A DNA stretch of 64,000 nt from Lucinisca nassula. Lineage: Eukaryota; Mollusca; Bivalvia; Lucinida; Lucinidae. The stretch covers positions 65,287,396 to 65,351,395 of the forward strand of contig OY757026.1 in the NCBI GenBank assembly GCA_963580285.1, read 5' to 3'. The translations under genes and the position numbers were made by a program. This document shows, one piece after another, positions 56,100 to 64,000 of the stretch. Every line of letters begins with the position of its first letter. The stretch's first letter is position 1. The notes beneath the pieces are model-generated. The model was not told the DNA's origin and ran no database searches. It worked only from the letters and a program-made list of their open reading frames with translations.

Positions 56100-56420
56100 C
56101 TTCGACGTCGTAGGTAGGTGCGCACGTACGTTCGTAGGTACGCACGTACATACGTAGAAGGAAGGTAGGTGTGGTGTGTGTGTGGCTGGTCGGGTAGGGA
56201 GAAAGGTATCCATATGTATAGGTAGGTAGGTAAGTAGGTGTGGGTTGTTGGCGAGGTAGGAAGGAATGTAGATAGGTTCGTAGGTAGGTAGGTATGTAGG
56301 CAGGATCGCAGGTAGGTAGGGAAGTTGGTATATATGTTTCGATAGGTAGGATGGTGGTGATGTTGGAAGGCAGGCCGGTAGGTAGATAGATGGGTAGGTA
56401 GGTAGGATCTTACGTAAAAT
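56100..56420. repeat. GTAG-type tetranucleotide array, second block
   Basis: Continues the array after a short ttcgaacttcttatttctaa region. The Tyr-Leu-Pro-Thr frame on the minus strand is an artefact. Confidence 0.9.
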
Positions 56421-56809
56421 AGAAGTGAAGGCAATGATCAGGAATCAATACAATTAACCCACAGACCCTGATGGAAATATCAATAGCAGAAAGCCAAAAG
56501 GACAGTTACTTTCCTACCAAATGGTCAATTTGCTAGCCAAAACAAAATAATATAGGCGATACACACACTCAAAGACAAGGCATAACAAAAATAAACCGCG
56601 ACAGAAGAACCGCCAGGGGGCGGGGCTTGAATCGATTTTACGTGGTCACAGTCCTCGCCCTTAATTCCGTCGCGATTCAGACAAATAATTTGTTCAGTGT
56701 GTATAAAGGCCTCCTAACTCATCAGTGCAGCATCTCCGTGAACACAAAAGTCAATCCACAGCGATGAAACAACGGTAAGGACTCGACAGCAAGAGTTTGT
56801 CACTCAGTT
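56421..56809. other. No recognisable feature
   Basis: Unique-looking sequence with no supportable gene. Confidence 0.4.
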
Positions 56810-56936
56810 TTACGTCCTACTTACGGAGATGGGACCTCGGTTAAAACACTCGTCCGAATGTCTGTGAAAACCCGGGATCGAACATGTGACCCCGGGTCTA
56901 TGAGGCCAGTAACATAACCACTACACTGCGGAGGTT
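56810..56936 (-). mobile_element. tRNA-derived SINE (GTGA-tail family)
   Basis: On the minus strand: aacctccgcagtgtagtggt, then ggggtcacatgttcgatccc (B-box) and cgaggtcccatctccgtaag. Close to 7931-8096. Confidence 0.72.
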
Positions 56937-57004
56937 CTTTCCGTATGGGAACGGACGGTCAGACATACATTTACTTATTTTTACCAGCCTACCTACATAC
57001 CTAA

Positions 57005-57130
57005 GTACCCTATTGGTTTCATAAGGCGGTAGGACTTGAGATGTCATTTCATCTCAATGTCGGGTAAAAGTCCAACAAATTGTTTGCAATTGATCGCAAT
57101 ACGGCCGAAATGACTTTCACAAACAAACAA
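57005..57130 (+). mobile_element. Truncated V-SINE
   Basis: 3' part only: ccctattggtttcataaggc through catctcaatgtcgggtaaaa, with a diverged tail. Confidence 0.7.
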
Positions 57131-57189
57131 ACATCTAACTACCTTCCCACCAAGATACCCCCTTACCTGCCTACCTAAATCTATCACAC

Positions 57190-57435
57190 CCATCGGGACT
57201 TGAAGAACTAGATGGGCTACATGATTCTCTACCACACCTGAGTACTGGTAAACCGCAAAAGCCTGCCCAGGCGAGTGATGCGTGTCGAACGGTCCATGAA
57301 AACCCTTTCGGTTCCATTTGGCGGCAGGTCTTGAGATGTCTTTTCATCGCAAAGTCGGGTCCCACGAAATTGGAAGCATCGTCTCCAAATGACCTATATA
57401 GTATTGACGGGGACGTTAAACCTCAAATCAAACCT
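57190..57435 (+). mobile_element. V-SINE-like element next to CTAC repeat
   Basis: Head cccatcgggacttgaagaac; tail gacggggacgttaaacctca. The tail runs directly into (CTAC)n at 57436-57456. Confidence 0.8.
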
Positions 57436-57499
57436 ACCTACCTACCTACCTACCGACCCACCAAGACACATATCCTTACCTACCTACTAAAATGTACGC

Positions 57500-57757
57500 C
57501 GCCCATCGGACTTGAAGAAATAGATGGGCTGCATGATGCCTGACCGCACATGAGTACTGGTAAACCGCTTAAGCCTGCCCAGGCAAAGTGATGCGAGTCG
57601 GACCGGACCGTCCATGCATATAAACTCTATTAGTTTCATTGGGCAGCAGGTCTTGAGATGTCCTTTTATCTCAAAGTCGGGTCCCACGAAATTGGAAGCA
57701 TCGTCTCCGAATGACATATATAGTCTTGACGGGGACGTTTAACCTCAAACCCAACCT
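57500..57757 (+). mobile_element. V-SINE-like element next to CTAC repeat
   Basis: Head cccatcggacttgaagaaat; tail gacggggacgtttaacctca, then (CTAT)/(CTAC) repeat. Confidence 0.8.
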
Positions 57758-57852
57758 ATCTATCTACCTATCTAGCCACCAAACCGCATACCTACTTACC
57801 TACCTACCTAAACAACGTCAAAGTAGAAGTAAGAAGTACGAAGTCAGCTTGC

Positions 57853-58150
57853 CCCCGCCCAAAGGGGCGTGAAGAAATAGATGGGCTGCACGAGGCTTTC
57901 CCACAGAGCTGAAACCGACCACACACGAGTACTGGTAAACCGCTTTTTGGATCTCAGCCTGTCCAGGCAAAGCGGTGCGAGTCGGACCGACTATGCTCAT
58001 AAACCCTATTGGTTTCATTGGGCGACAGGGCTTGAAATGTTATTTCACCATTTCACCTCATTGTCGGGAAACATTGGAAGCAACGTCTCCAAAATGACCT
58101 TATACAGTGTTGACGGGGACGTTAAACCTCAAATCAAACAACAAAAACAA
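57853..58150 (+). mobile_element. V-SINE-like element
   Basis: Full length, with head cccgcccaaaggggcgtgaa and tail gttaaacctcaaatcaaac. Confidence 0.82.
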
Positions 58151-58439
58151 ACAAGAAATGTCCCTACAGTTTTTCTTTTTTTTCTTTATTTTATTACTAT
58201 TATTTTTTTTTATAATTGGATAATCAGCACCACTATGAATAGGGACCATTTTAACCCTAAGTCCAGTCGCCCTGAGTGATCTCGGGCGTTGCAGTTTGGC
58301 TTTGATCAAGTCGGACACCAATATAGATTCAGCTTGACATAGTTGTCTTTATTTCTACACTCTATAATATCTGTTTGTCATTGGGCTCCCGCCAATCGGG
58401 GCTTGGTAAAATCACTAGTAGCACAGCTTCTAATTTACT

Positions 58440-59050
58440 TAGATAGGCTCCTCCAGCAGAAAATTAAAGTTCAACTAGAATCGCGCAGTCGATGGCACGC
58501 AATCGCATATCCCCACGCTTCACCGCGGGCCCCACCCCCTGGGCCCACCACTAGGGGTGTGATCAAAATTCCGAAAGTGTCATGCACTCCCTAGACCAAA
58601 GGTGTAACAGTTCCCAAAGTTTCAAGTTTCTATCTTTAACGTTCTAGGGGGAGTTATCCGGTAACAGCAATGTGTGTGTAAAGGGGTCAAACTCAGTTTT
58701 TGACCTCTGGCGACCTCAAATTTGACCCCAGGGGTCAAATTTTGGTTGTAATGTTTTCTACTCATCATGGCGTTCGCTTTGATACATTACACGACAATGT
58801 TATAGAAATTTTGATTTTTTACCCCCCCCCCCCGCGGGCCCCACCACCTGGTCCCACCCCTAGATGTGTGATCAAAATTCCGAAATAGTCATGCACTCCC
58901 CAGACCAAAGATCTATCAGTTCCCAAAGTTTGAAGTTTCTATCTATAAACGTCTAGGAGAAGTTATCCGGTAAGACGGACGGACGGAGGACGTGCGCACG
59001 TACGTACGGACGGACGGACGGACGGACGGACGGACGACGAAGACCATTCG
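58440..59050. repeat. Two-unit tandem repeat ending in (GGAC)n
   Basis: The block gtgatcaaaattccgaaa, catgcactccc, aaagtttcaagtttctatct, gttatccggtaa occurs twice (near 58560 and 58868), about 310 bases apart. It ends in a ggacggacggacgg run at 58976-59035. GC-rich gcgggccccacc segments precede each unit. The layout resembles the hairpin/tandem (pearl-like) elements, but ends were not found. Confidence 0.65.
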
Positions 59051-59249
59051 AAAAAAGTGGGGACAATTAATGTGCCAGCATAATTTATCATTTAATATAC
59101 TAAGAGAGTTTCGATACCCCAGTCTCGTATAGAGTTATCGTATTACAATTCTCACGGCTGAATTCTCTCACACCCCTCCGTGAGGGATTTCAGCCACTTC
59201 CGTTGCGACTGAAGAATCTCACGGGTTCAATAATCTCACGCTACACCGG

Positions 59250-59465
59250 TACTAGGAGGCCTAAGCAGTCTCGTAAACTCTATTCCTATGTATGACTCAA
59301 TAAAACCGAGTCTCCGATTTTCGTTCTTTTACGTGTTCTTTGTTTCCAAAGGCAACCTTTTAGCTTTTTATTGTGCACCAGAACATGACTTCGTATGGAC
59401 TGGTCCGCGATCTACAATATCTATGACGACAAATGGACTAGTCTTCTGCATGTATCTACAATTGG
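59250..59465 (+). mobile_element. LTR-like fragment
   Basis: gactcaataaaaccgagtct, then ccgattttcgtt and ccaaaggcaacc match 52568-52860 (with the SINE removed). It contains an aataaa hexamer. Upstream sequence 59060-59250 may belong to it; nothing else is recognised up to 59979. Confidence 0.5.
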
Positions 59466-59979
59466 ATTGAAGAAGGCAGACACCACTCCATCATTAATTT
59501 TTTTATTCAGAACGGATAATGCCTAGGAAAAACGGATCAGCTCGACTCGACCTAAATATTGTTAATGAGGCCGTGAATTGCCAACGCAAAACCTATCGGG
59601 TCAGAAAAATGTGTACCAGCCACTGAGGGTTTGTCAAGTGACATACTTGGAATTAATTTGAAATATTTTTCAATATTTTGTTTAATAAAGGTACTGTTGG
59701 TGAACTCATTAGATTCGCCTCATCGTGGCGATTGTAAAATGTACTTACAAAATACTTTTCAAGATAGAAGACAATTTATCTAAACTATGTTTCACATTTT
59801 AGGTCGATTGTTTGTCAATCGACCCAAAGTTTACAATAAGCACATAAGCTCCCAGTGCTGATATCCACGTGACTACAACAGATTTGAAGGAAATCCAGGT
59901 AACAGTTATTTATAGAATGAAGCCGTTTTCGGTATGACGTCAGAGTGGTATCTAGAAGAAAGCTTTATGTAAAAAAAAT

Positions 59980-60263
59980 GCCGTCCTAGGTAGTTCAGTC
60001 GGATGCGCGTCTGACTGGTGATCAGGAGGACGCGGGTTCGATACCTGCCGGGTTCGGCAGCACTCATTCGGGAGAGGTTGATCATGGACTCTTTTCCGCT
60101 GATTCAAGAAGGGCAGTTGTCAGTTTCTGGCGACAGAATGTGCACTGTACTGGTTAACCGCTTACGTTTAATCCTGTCCAAGTAAAATGTGGATAGGTAA
60201 ACTGACCGCCACAAAAATAACCTTAATAGTGTTGACTGGACCATTAAACTCCAATACAAACAC
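59980..60263 (+). mobile_element. tRNA-derived SINE, copy 2
   Basis: Same family as 4067-4372: tagttcagtcggatgcgcgt, gggttcgatacctgccgg (B-box with one change), and tail cattaaactccaatacaaac. Followed directly by MITE-A copy f. Confidence 0.85.
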
Positions 60264-60541
60264 ATTACGCAAACACGGCTATACAAATACATTGGCACCT
60301 TTATCGCCGAAAAAATGAAAATTTTAAGAAGAAAAATTGTAATATTTTTCTTATTTCTGCTCAAAATATAGATTGTTGGCACTCGTTAGAACCGCCTCAT
60401 CGAGGCGGTTCTAACGAGTACCCACAATCTATAGTTAAGAGCAGAAATAAGAAAAATAAGGTTTACCCCTGTAAACCCCAGTTTTACCATACAAAAGTGG
60501 GGTTCAAGGGGCTCAGAATTATATAGGCATGTTTTCGTGAT
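60264..60541. mobile_element. Foldback MITE-A, copy f (best preserved)
   Basis: Ends cattacgcaaacacggctat and ggcatgttttcgtgatg. The core arms (cactcgttagaaccgcctca and complement) are almost perfect; flanking motifs tttttcttatttctgctc and its complement also pair. Confidence 0.88.
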
Positions 60542-60734
60542 GAAATGTTAAAAGATTACTCGGCGCTGCTGCTAGGACAGACAGTTTAAACCCAGATCAG
60601 ACGCCACAGAATAAATAAAACATTGGAATTTAAGGGTTGACCGAAATAGTCTAAGCCCTCGTTCAGAACCAAACCATTTTATCAGCATGTACTTAACATT
60701 GTGCGCTGAAATGCCGTCCATCTTAACACTAGAA

Positions 60735-60972
60735 CTGATAATTTTCAGATGAAAATGTTTGATTTTGTTCTTATTTTTAGTCCCAATATAGATTATGAGT
60801 GCTCGTTAGAACTGCCTCAATGAGGCGGTTCTAACGAGTACCCACACTCTATGTTTTTGGGCAAGAATAAGGAAAATAATGAACACCCCTGTAAACCCCA
60901 CTTTTTTCTATATATGTAAAATGCGGTTTAGGGGGGGGGGGGGGGGGGGTCTTCGTTTCACGGACTTGTTAA
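60735..60972. mobile_element. Foldback MITE-A, copy g
   Basis: The core gtgctcgttagaactgcctc and complement is followed by acccctgtaaaccccac and a G-run, ending ttcacggacttgtta. Same subfamily as copy a. Confidence 0.8.
60931..60949. repeat. Poly-G run (19 bases)
   Basis: Uninterrupted G run inside MITE-A copy g, at the position where copy a has ggggg. Confidence 0.95.
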
Positions 60973-61037
60973 GGGGAATGGATACACCTTCAGGGGAGGT
61001 AACTCCTGCAAAAGTATTTTTGTCTCCCATGTCAATA

Positions 61038-61103
61038 GGGGTCAACTCTTAAAGGAAAGAATTTGCTCCTCAGGAGCAAATTCTTTCCTTTAAGAGTAGA
61101 CCC
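61038..61103. repeat. Near-perfect palindrome
   Basis: Arms ggggtcaactcttaaaggaa, then agaatttgctcc, and complement; the centre is ctcctcaggag. A frame of 137 codons across it on the minus strand has no recognisable domain. Confidence 0.88.
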
Positions 61104-61654
61104 CTTTTTCAGTGAGGCAGGGCGTTTAGACAAGCGAACAGGAAGTCCCGAAAGTTGTCTCCCTTTGAAACAAGGTGGAAAAAATCTGCCCGGTGTTCCC
61201 ATGCTCCTTAACCTGATGTAGAAAATCAACCCAGTGCTGTCAGTGCTTTGATTGCTTATCTGGGGCCATGAGAAGGATCCCTGGGGTCTCAAGAACGGGT
61301 TCGACTCAGCCATGGTAAATGGGCTATCGTAGTTTTGAGTCCTGGAAGTTTCTCTATATGTTCTGTACCATGAGGTGGCGTGCTTTTGGGACTGTCCCGC
61401 GAATAGTGCTGAAAAACTGATCAGTCTGTTGAACTGAAGAATCACAGATGGGCCGAACTGGTCTTTATTAGGTTCTAGCCTAAATCGGGCTTAATGTGAA
61501 ACGCCAAGAACTGCAACGGAAGGTTAGATGTTTTGTTTCGGGCTTTTTTTCTCTGGTTACTATAGTCTTCGCCTACTTCTGACTAACTATTGACTCGATA
61601 TTAGTGAAATATTAATTTTGAAACCAATATACCCACTCCAAAACAGATGCCGGT

Positions 61655-61952
61655 CCCCGCCCATCGGGGCTTTAAGAAATAGATGGGCTGCATGATGCTT
61701 CCACTCAGAGCTGGAACCGACCCGCAAACGAGTACTGGTAAACCGCTTAGAGGATCTAAGCCTGCCCAGGCAATGCGGTGCGAGTCAGCCCGTCCATGCT
61801 TATATACCCTACTGGTTTCACTGGGTGGCAGGGCTCGAGATGTCAATTTATCTCAATGTCGGGTAAAAGTCCAACAAAACTGGAAGCAACGTATCCAAAA
61901 TGACCGTTACAGTGTTGACGAGGACGTAAGCTTCAAATCAAACAAACAAATC
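61655..61952 (+). mobile_element. V-SINE-like element
   Basis: Full length, from ccgcccatcggggctttaag to gttgacgaggacgtaagctt and caaacaaa. Confidence 0.83.
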
Positions 61953-61973
61953 ACTCGGGCCAAATGTGAAACG

Positions 61974-61975
<2 letters not shown>

Positions 61976-62028
<53 letters not shown>
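61976..62028. repeat. (GA)n microsatellite
   Basis: About 50 bases of GA just after a V-SINE. Confidence 0.95.
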
Positions 62029-62029
<1 letters not shown>

Positions 62030-62104
62030 ACAGTAGAATCTGATAGTAGCCTTGCCCCAAAGATTCCAAGTAATCGATCAGTCAGTCAGTTAGCGAGGAG
62101 GCAC

Positions 62105-62215
62105 AGTGTGAGATAGTTTAAAAGGGTAGGGTTGAGAGAGACAAGAAAACCTCAGGAAAATTTTCAGTTTATTTAAATTAAATTAAAATAATCTGAGATT
62201 TCCTGGGCGAGGTCT
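62105..62215. repeat. Direct repeat, left copy
   Basis: gttgagagagacaagaaaac, gaaaattttcagtttattt and ctgagatttcctgggcgagg recur in order at 63870-64000 (gttgagatagagacaagg, caagttttcagtttattt, ctgagatttccatgtcgagg). The pair brackets a V-SINE cluster. Confidence 0.65.
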
Positions 62216-62361
62216 CAGTCCCGTCAACTTTAGAGAATGTGTTGTGATGCAAAGGTATGGCCTCATACTGCCCAAGAATACGAAAATCAATCTGAGCAAA
62301 ACAAAAGTACTCGGACCCTTCCTTGTCCCTACCTTCTAAATAAAGTTGTTTCGCATTTTCC

Positions 62362-62735
62362 CGTCGACCCCGCCCATCGGGGCTCGGAGAAATACGAGTG
62401 CATGCAGAGCTGAAACTGACCACACATGAGTACTGGTTTTTGTTTCTTTGGTTTGAGTTTTAACGTCCCCGTCAGCACTGTACAGGTCATTTTGGAGACG
62501 TTGCTTCCAATTTTGTGGGACTTTTACCCGACATTGAAATGAAATGACATCTCAAGCCTTGTCGCCGAATGAAACCAATAGGGTTTATAAGCACGGACGG
62601 TCCGACTCGCATCCCTTTGCCTGGGAAGGCTTAGATCCTCTAACGGTTTACCAGTATTCATGTGCGTCGGTTTCAGCTCTGTGTGGTAGCATCATGCAGC
62701 CTATCTATTTCTTCAAGCCCCGGTGGGCGGGGGCC
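62362..62735. mobile_element. V-SINE head fragment (+) and full V-SINE (-)
   Basis: 62362-62432 is a + strand head fragment (ccgcccatcggggctcggag). From about 62440 to 62735 a complete copy lies on the minus strand (gagttttaacgtccccgtc to ggtgggcgggggc). Confidence 0.8.
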
Positions 62736-62736
62736 G

Positions 62737-63060
62737 TTTGTTTGTTTGAGGTTTAACGTCCCCGTCAACACTGTAAAGGTCTGCGTGGAAGCATCAGGCA
62801 GCCCATCTATTTCTTCAAGTCCAGATGAGCGGGGGCTAGGGCGGGGGCCGTACGAGTACTGGTAAACCGCTTAAAAGGATTTAGCCTGCCTAGGCAAAGT
62901 GGTGTGAGTCAGACTGTCCAATGCATATACGCCTTTTGCTTTCATTGGGCGGCCGGGCTTCAGATGTCACTTCATCCCAATATCGAGTAAAAGTCCCACA
63001 CAGTTGGAAGCACCGTCTTCAAAGTGACCTAAATAATGTTGGCGGGATGGAAAACCTCAA
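62737..63060. mobile_element. Two more partial V-SINEs
   Basis: 62737-62840 on the minus strand has the tail and head joined with the middle deleted (cactgtaaaggtctgcgtgg). 62850-63060 on the + strand starts inside the body (cgagtactggtaaaccgctt) and ends with a decayed tail. Confidence 0.72.
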
Positions 63061-63099
63061 TTATACATGCAGCAGAAGTCAACACTACAATGCACATGT

Positions 63100-63402
63100 C
63101 GGCCCCGCCTATCGGGGCCTAAATAAATAGATAGGCTGCATGATCCTTCCACACAGAGCTGATTCCGACCCGTCACACGAGTACTGGTAAACCGTTAGAG
63201 GATCTAAGCCTGCCCAGGCAAAGCGGTGCGAGTCGGACCGTCCATGCTTATAAACCCTATTGGTTTCATTGGGCGACATTGCTTGAGATGTCATTTCATC
63301 TCAATGTCGGGTAAATGTCACACAAAATTGGAAGCAACGTCTCTACAATGACCTATACAGTGCTGACGGGGACGTTAAACCTCAAACCAAACAAACAAAA
63401 CA
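63100..63402 (+). mobile_element. V-SINE-like element
   Basis: Full length: ccccgcctatcggggcctaa to gacggggacgttaaacctca and caaacaaacaaaa. Confidence 0.83.
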
Positions 63403-63454
63403 ATGCACATGTGCATTGATTAACGGAATGAGACGGCTAAAAACCATAAAGAGA

Positions 63455-63863
63455 CATAGGAGTGCGAGATTAATAGAGATTCTAATGCACTTACGTATGT
63501 AACGCGACGTCTGATTGGATAACGTCAAAAATTTGCGATAGTATATTCCACGATATACTGTCGGAAATCCGACGTCACCACGTAACGTCGTTTTTCATTG
63601 GCTGACATTTGGTTTTACGCAGCTCACAACGCCTGCCGCTTTGTGCAAAATAGTACAATTTTTAACAAAACAACCGAATAAGTGCATTAGAATGGGGATA
63701 ACTGTATTGAAAATTGTCATTTGGGGAGGTAAATCGGTGGTTTTACGGTCGCAAATTCCGTTTTACGGCTCCGCTGACGCGTCGCCGTAAAACGAAATTT
63801 CCGACCGTAAAACCACCGATTTACCTCCCCAAATGACAATTTTGAATACAGTTATCCCCTAAA
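63455..63863. repeat. Element ending in a large palindrome
   Basis: The core at 63695-63863 has arms of about 75 bases: ggggataactgtattgaaaa, atttggggaggtaaatcggt and ggttttacgg, with complements. The arms meet near ggctccgctgacgcgtcgcc. The left flank contains gcgacgtctgattggataac and other ACGTC motifs, as in element C. Confidence 0.8.
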
Positions 63864-63869
63864 TCTATG

Positions 63870-64000
63870 ATGGGGTTGAGATAGAGACAAGGAAACTTAG
63901 GCAAGTTTTCAGTTTATTTTTGCCTCATGTGAGGCTATGCCGAGCATGAGACTTCAATGAACGAAAACGAGCCTGAGATTTCCATGTCGAGGTTTCAACC
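63870..64000. repeat. Direct repeat, right copy
   Basis: Partner of 62105-62215; runs off the window edge. Confidence 0.6.

Noticed and set aside
56096..56434. 112-codon Tyr-Leu-Pro-Thr-rich frame
   Set aside because: A product of the GTAG array read on the minus strand.
61032..61445. 137-codon minus-strand frame
   Set aside because: It runs through a perfect palindrome and has no recognised domain or supporting structure.

Overview
The window looks like intergenic and intronic DNA from a marine mollusc, most probably a bivalve. Three things point that way: many V-SINE-like elements, hairpin-ended elements with tandem-repeat cores like the bivalve 'pearl' elements, and Tc1, mariner, L1-like and CR1-like remnants in AT-rich sequence. 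The species cannot be told from the sequence alone. There is no prokaryotic operon structure, and I see no complete host gene, rRNA gene or functional tRNA gene.

The only candidate host coding sequence is a duplicated 3'-terminal exon (11757-11921 and 35085-35273, both +). Each copy has an intron-type acceptor, an open reading frame and a stop codon. The 74 nt of intron before the acceptor is identical in the two copies, while the exon differs at about 23 of 126 aligned bases, mostly changing amino acids. The parent gene is not recognised.

Layout. 1-4.7 kb: a LINE ORF1 fragment, microsatellites, a V-SINE, and a MITE carrying a tRNA-type SINE. 4.75-10.65 kb: two tandem-core hairpin-ended elements (HINE-1) with SINE insertions and a mariner remnant between them. 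10.9-15.1 kb: V-SINEs, exon copy A, and palindromic and tandem repeats. 15.4-24.0 kb: one L1-like LINE, split by a 2.9 kb TIR element, a 1.4 kb LTR/TRIM element carrying a minisatellite, and a 0.56 kb insertion. 24-33 kb: foldback MITEs, a CR1-like RT fragment, RNase H-like and gag-like remnants, and a TIR element with tRNA-like modules. 33.0-35.3 kb: an inverted HINE-1 inside a MITE, then exon copy B. 35.4-39 kb: a tandem-array element with three nested insertions. 39-43.4 kb: a mariner pseudogene split by a pogo-like MITE, an LTR-like element and a second HINE family. 45.1-49.5 kb: a Tc1 pseudogene split by three insertions, the last bounded by 650 bp direct repeats that differ at one base. 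50-64 kb: foldback MITEs, arrays, an LTR-like element with a precise intron-like insertion, GTAG-type arrays mixed with V-SINEs, and large palindromes.

The window is best read as a nested-transposon stratigraphy. Target-site duplications, resumed reading frames and empty sites elsewhere in the window fix the order of many insertions. The most unusual signals are: the exon pair diverging faster than its intron; the spliced versus unspliced LTR-like pair; one palindromic core shared by MITEs with unrelated ends; and two HINE families with the same end plan. All similarities were judged by eye; no database search was possible.
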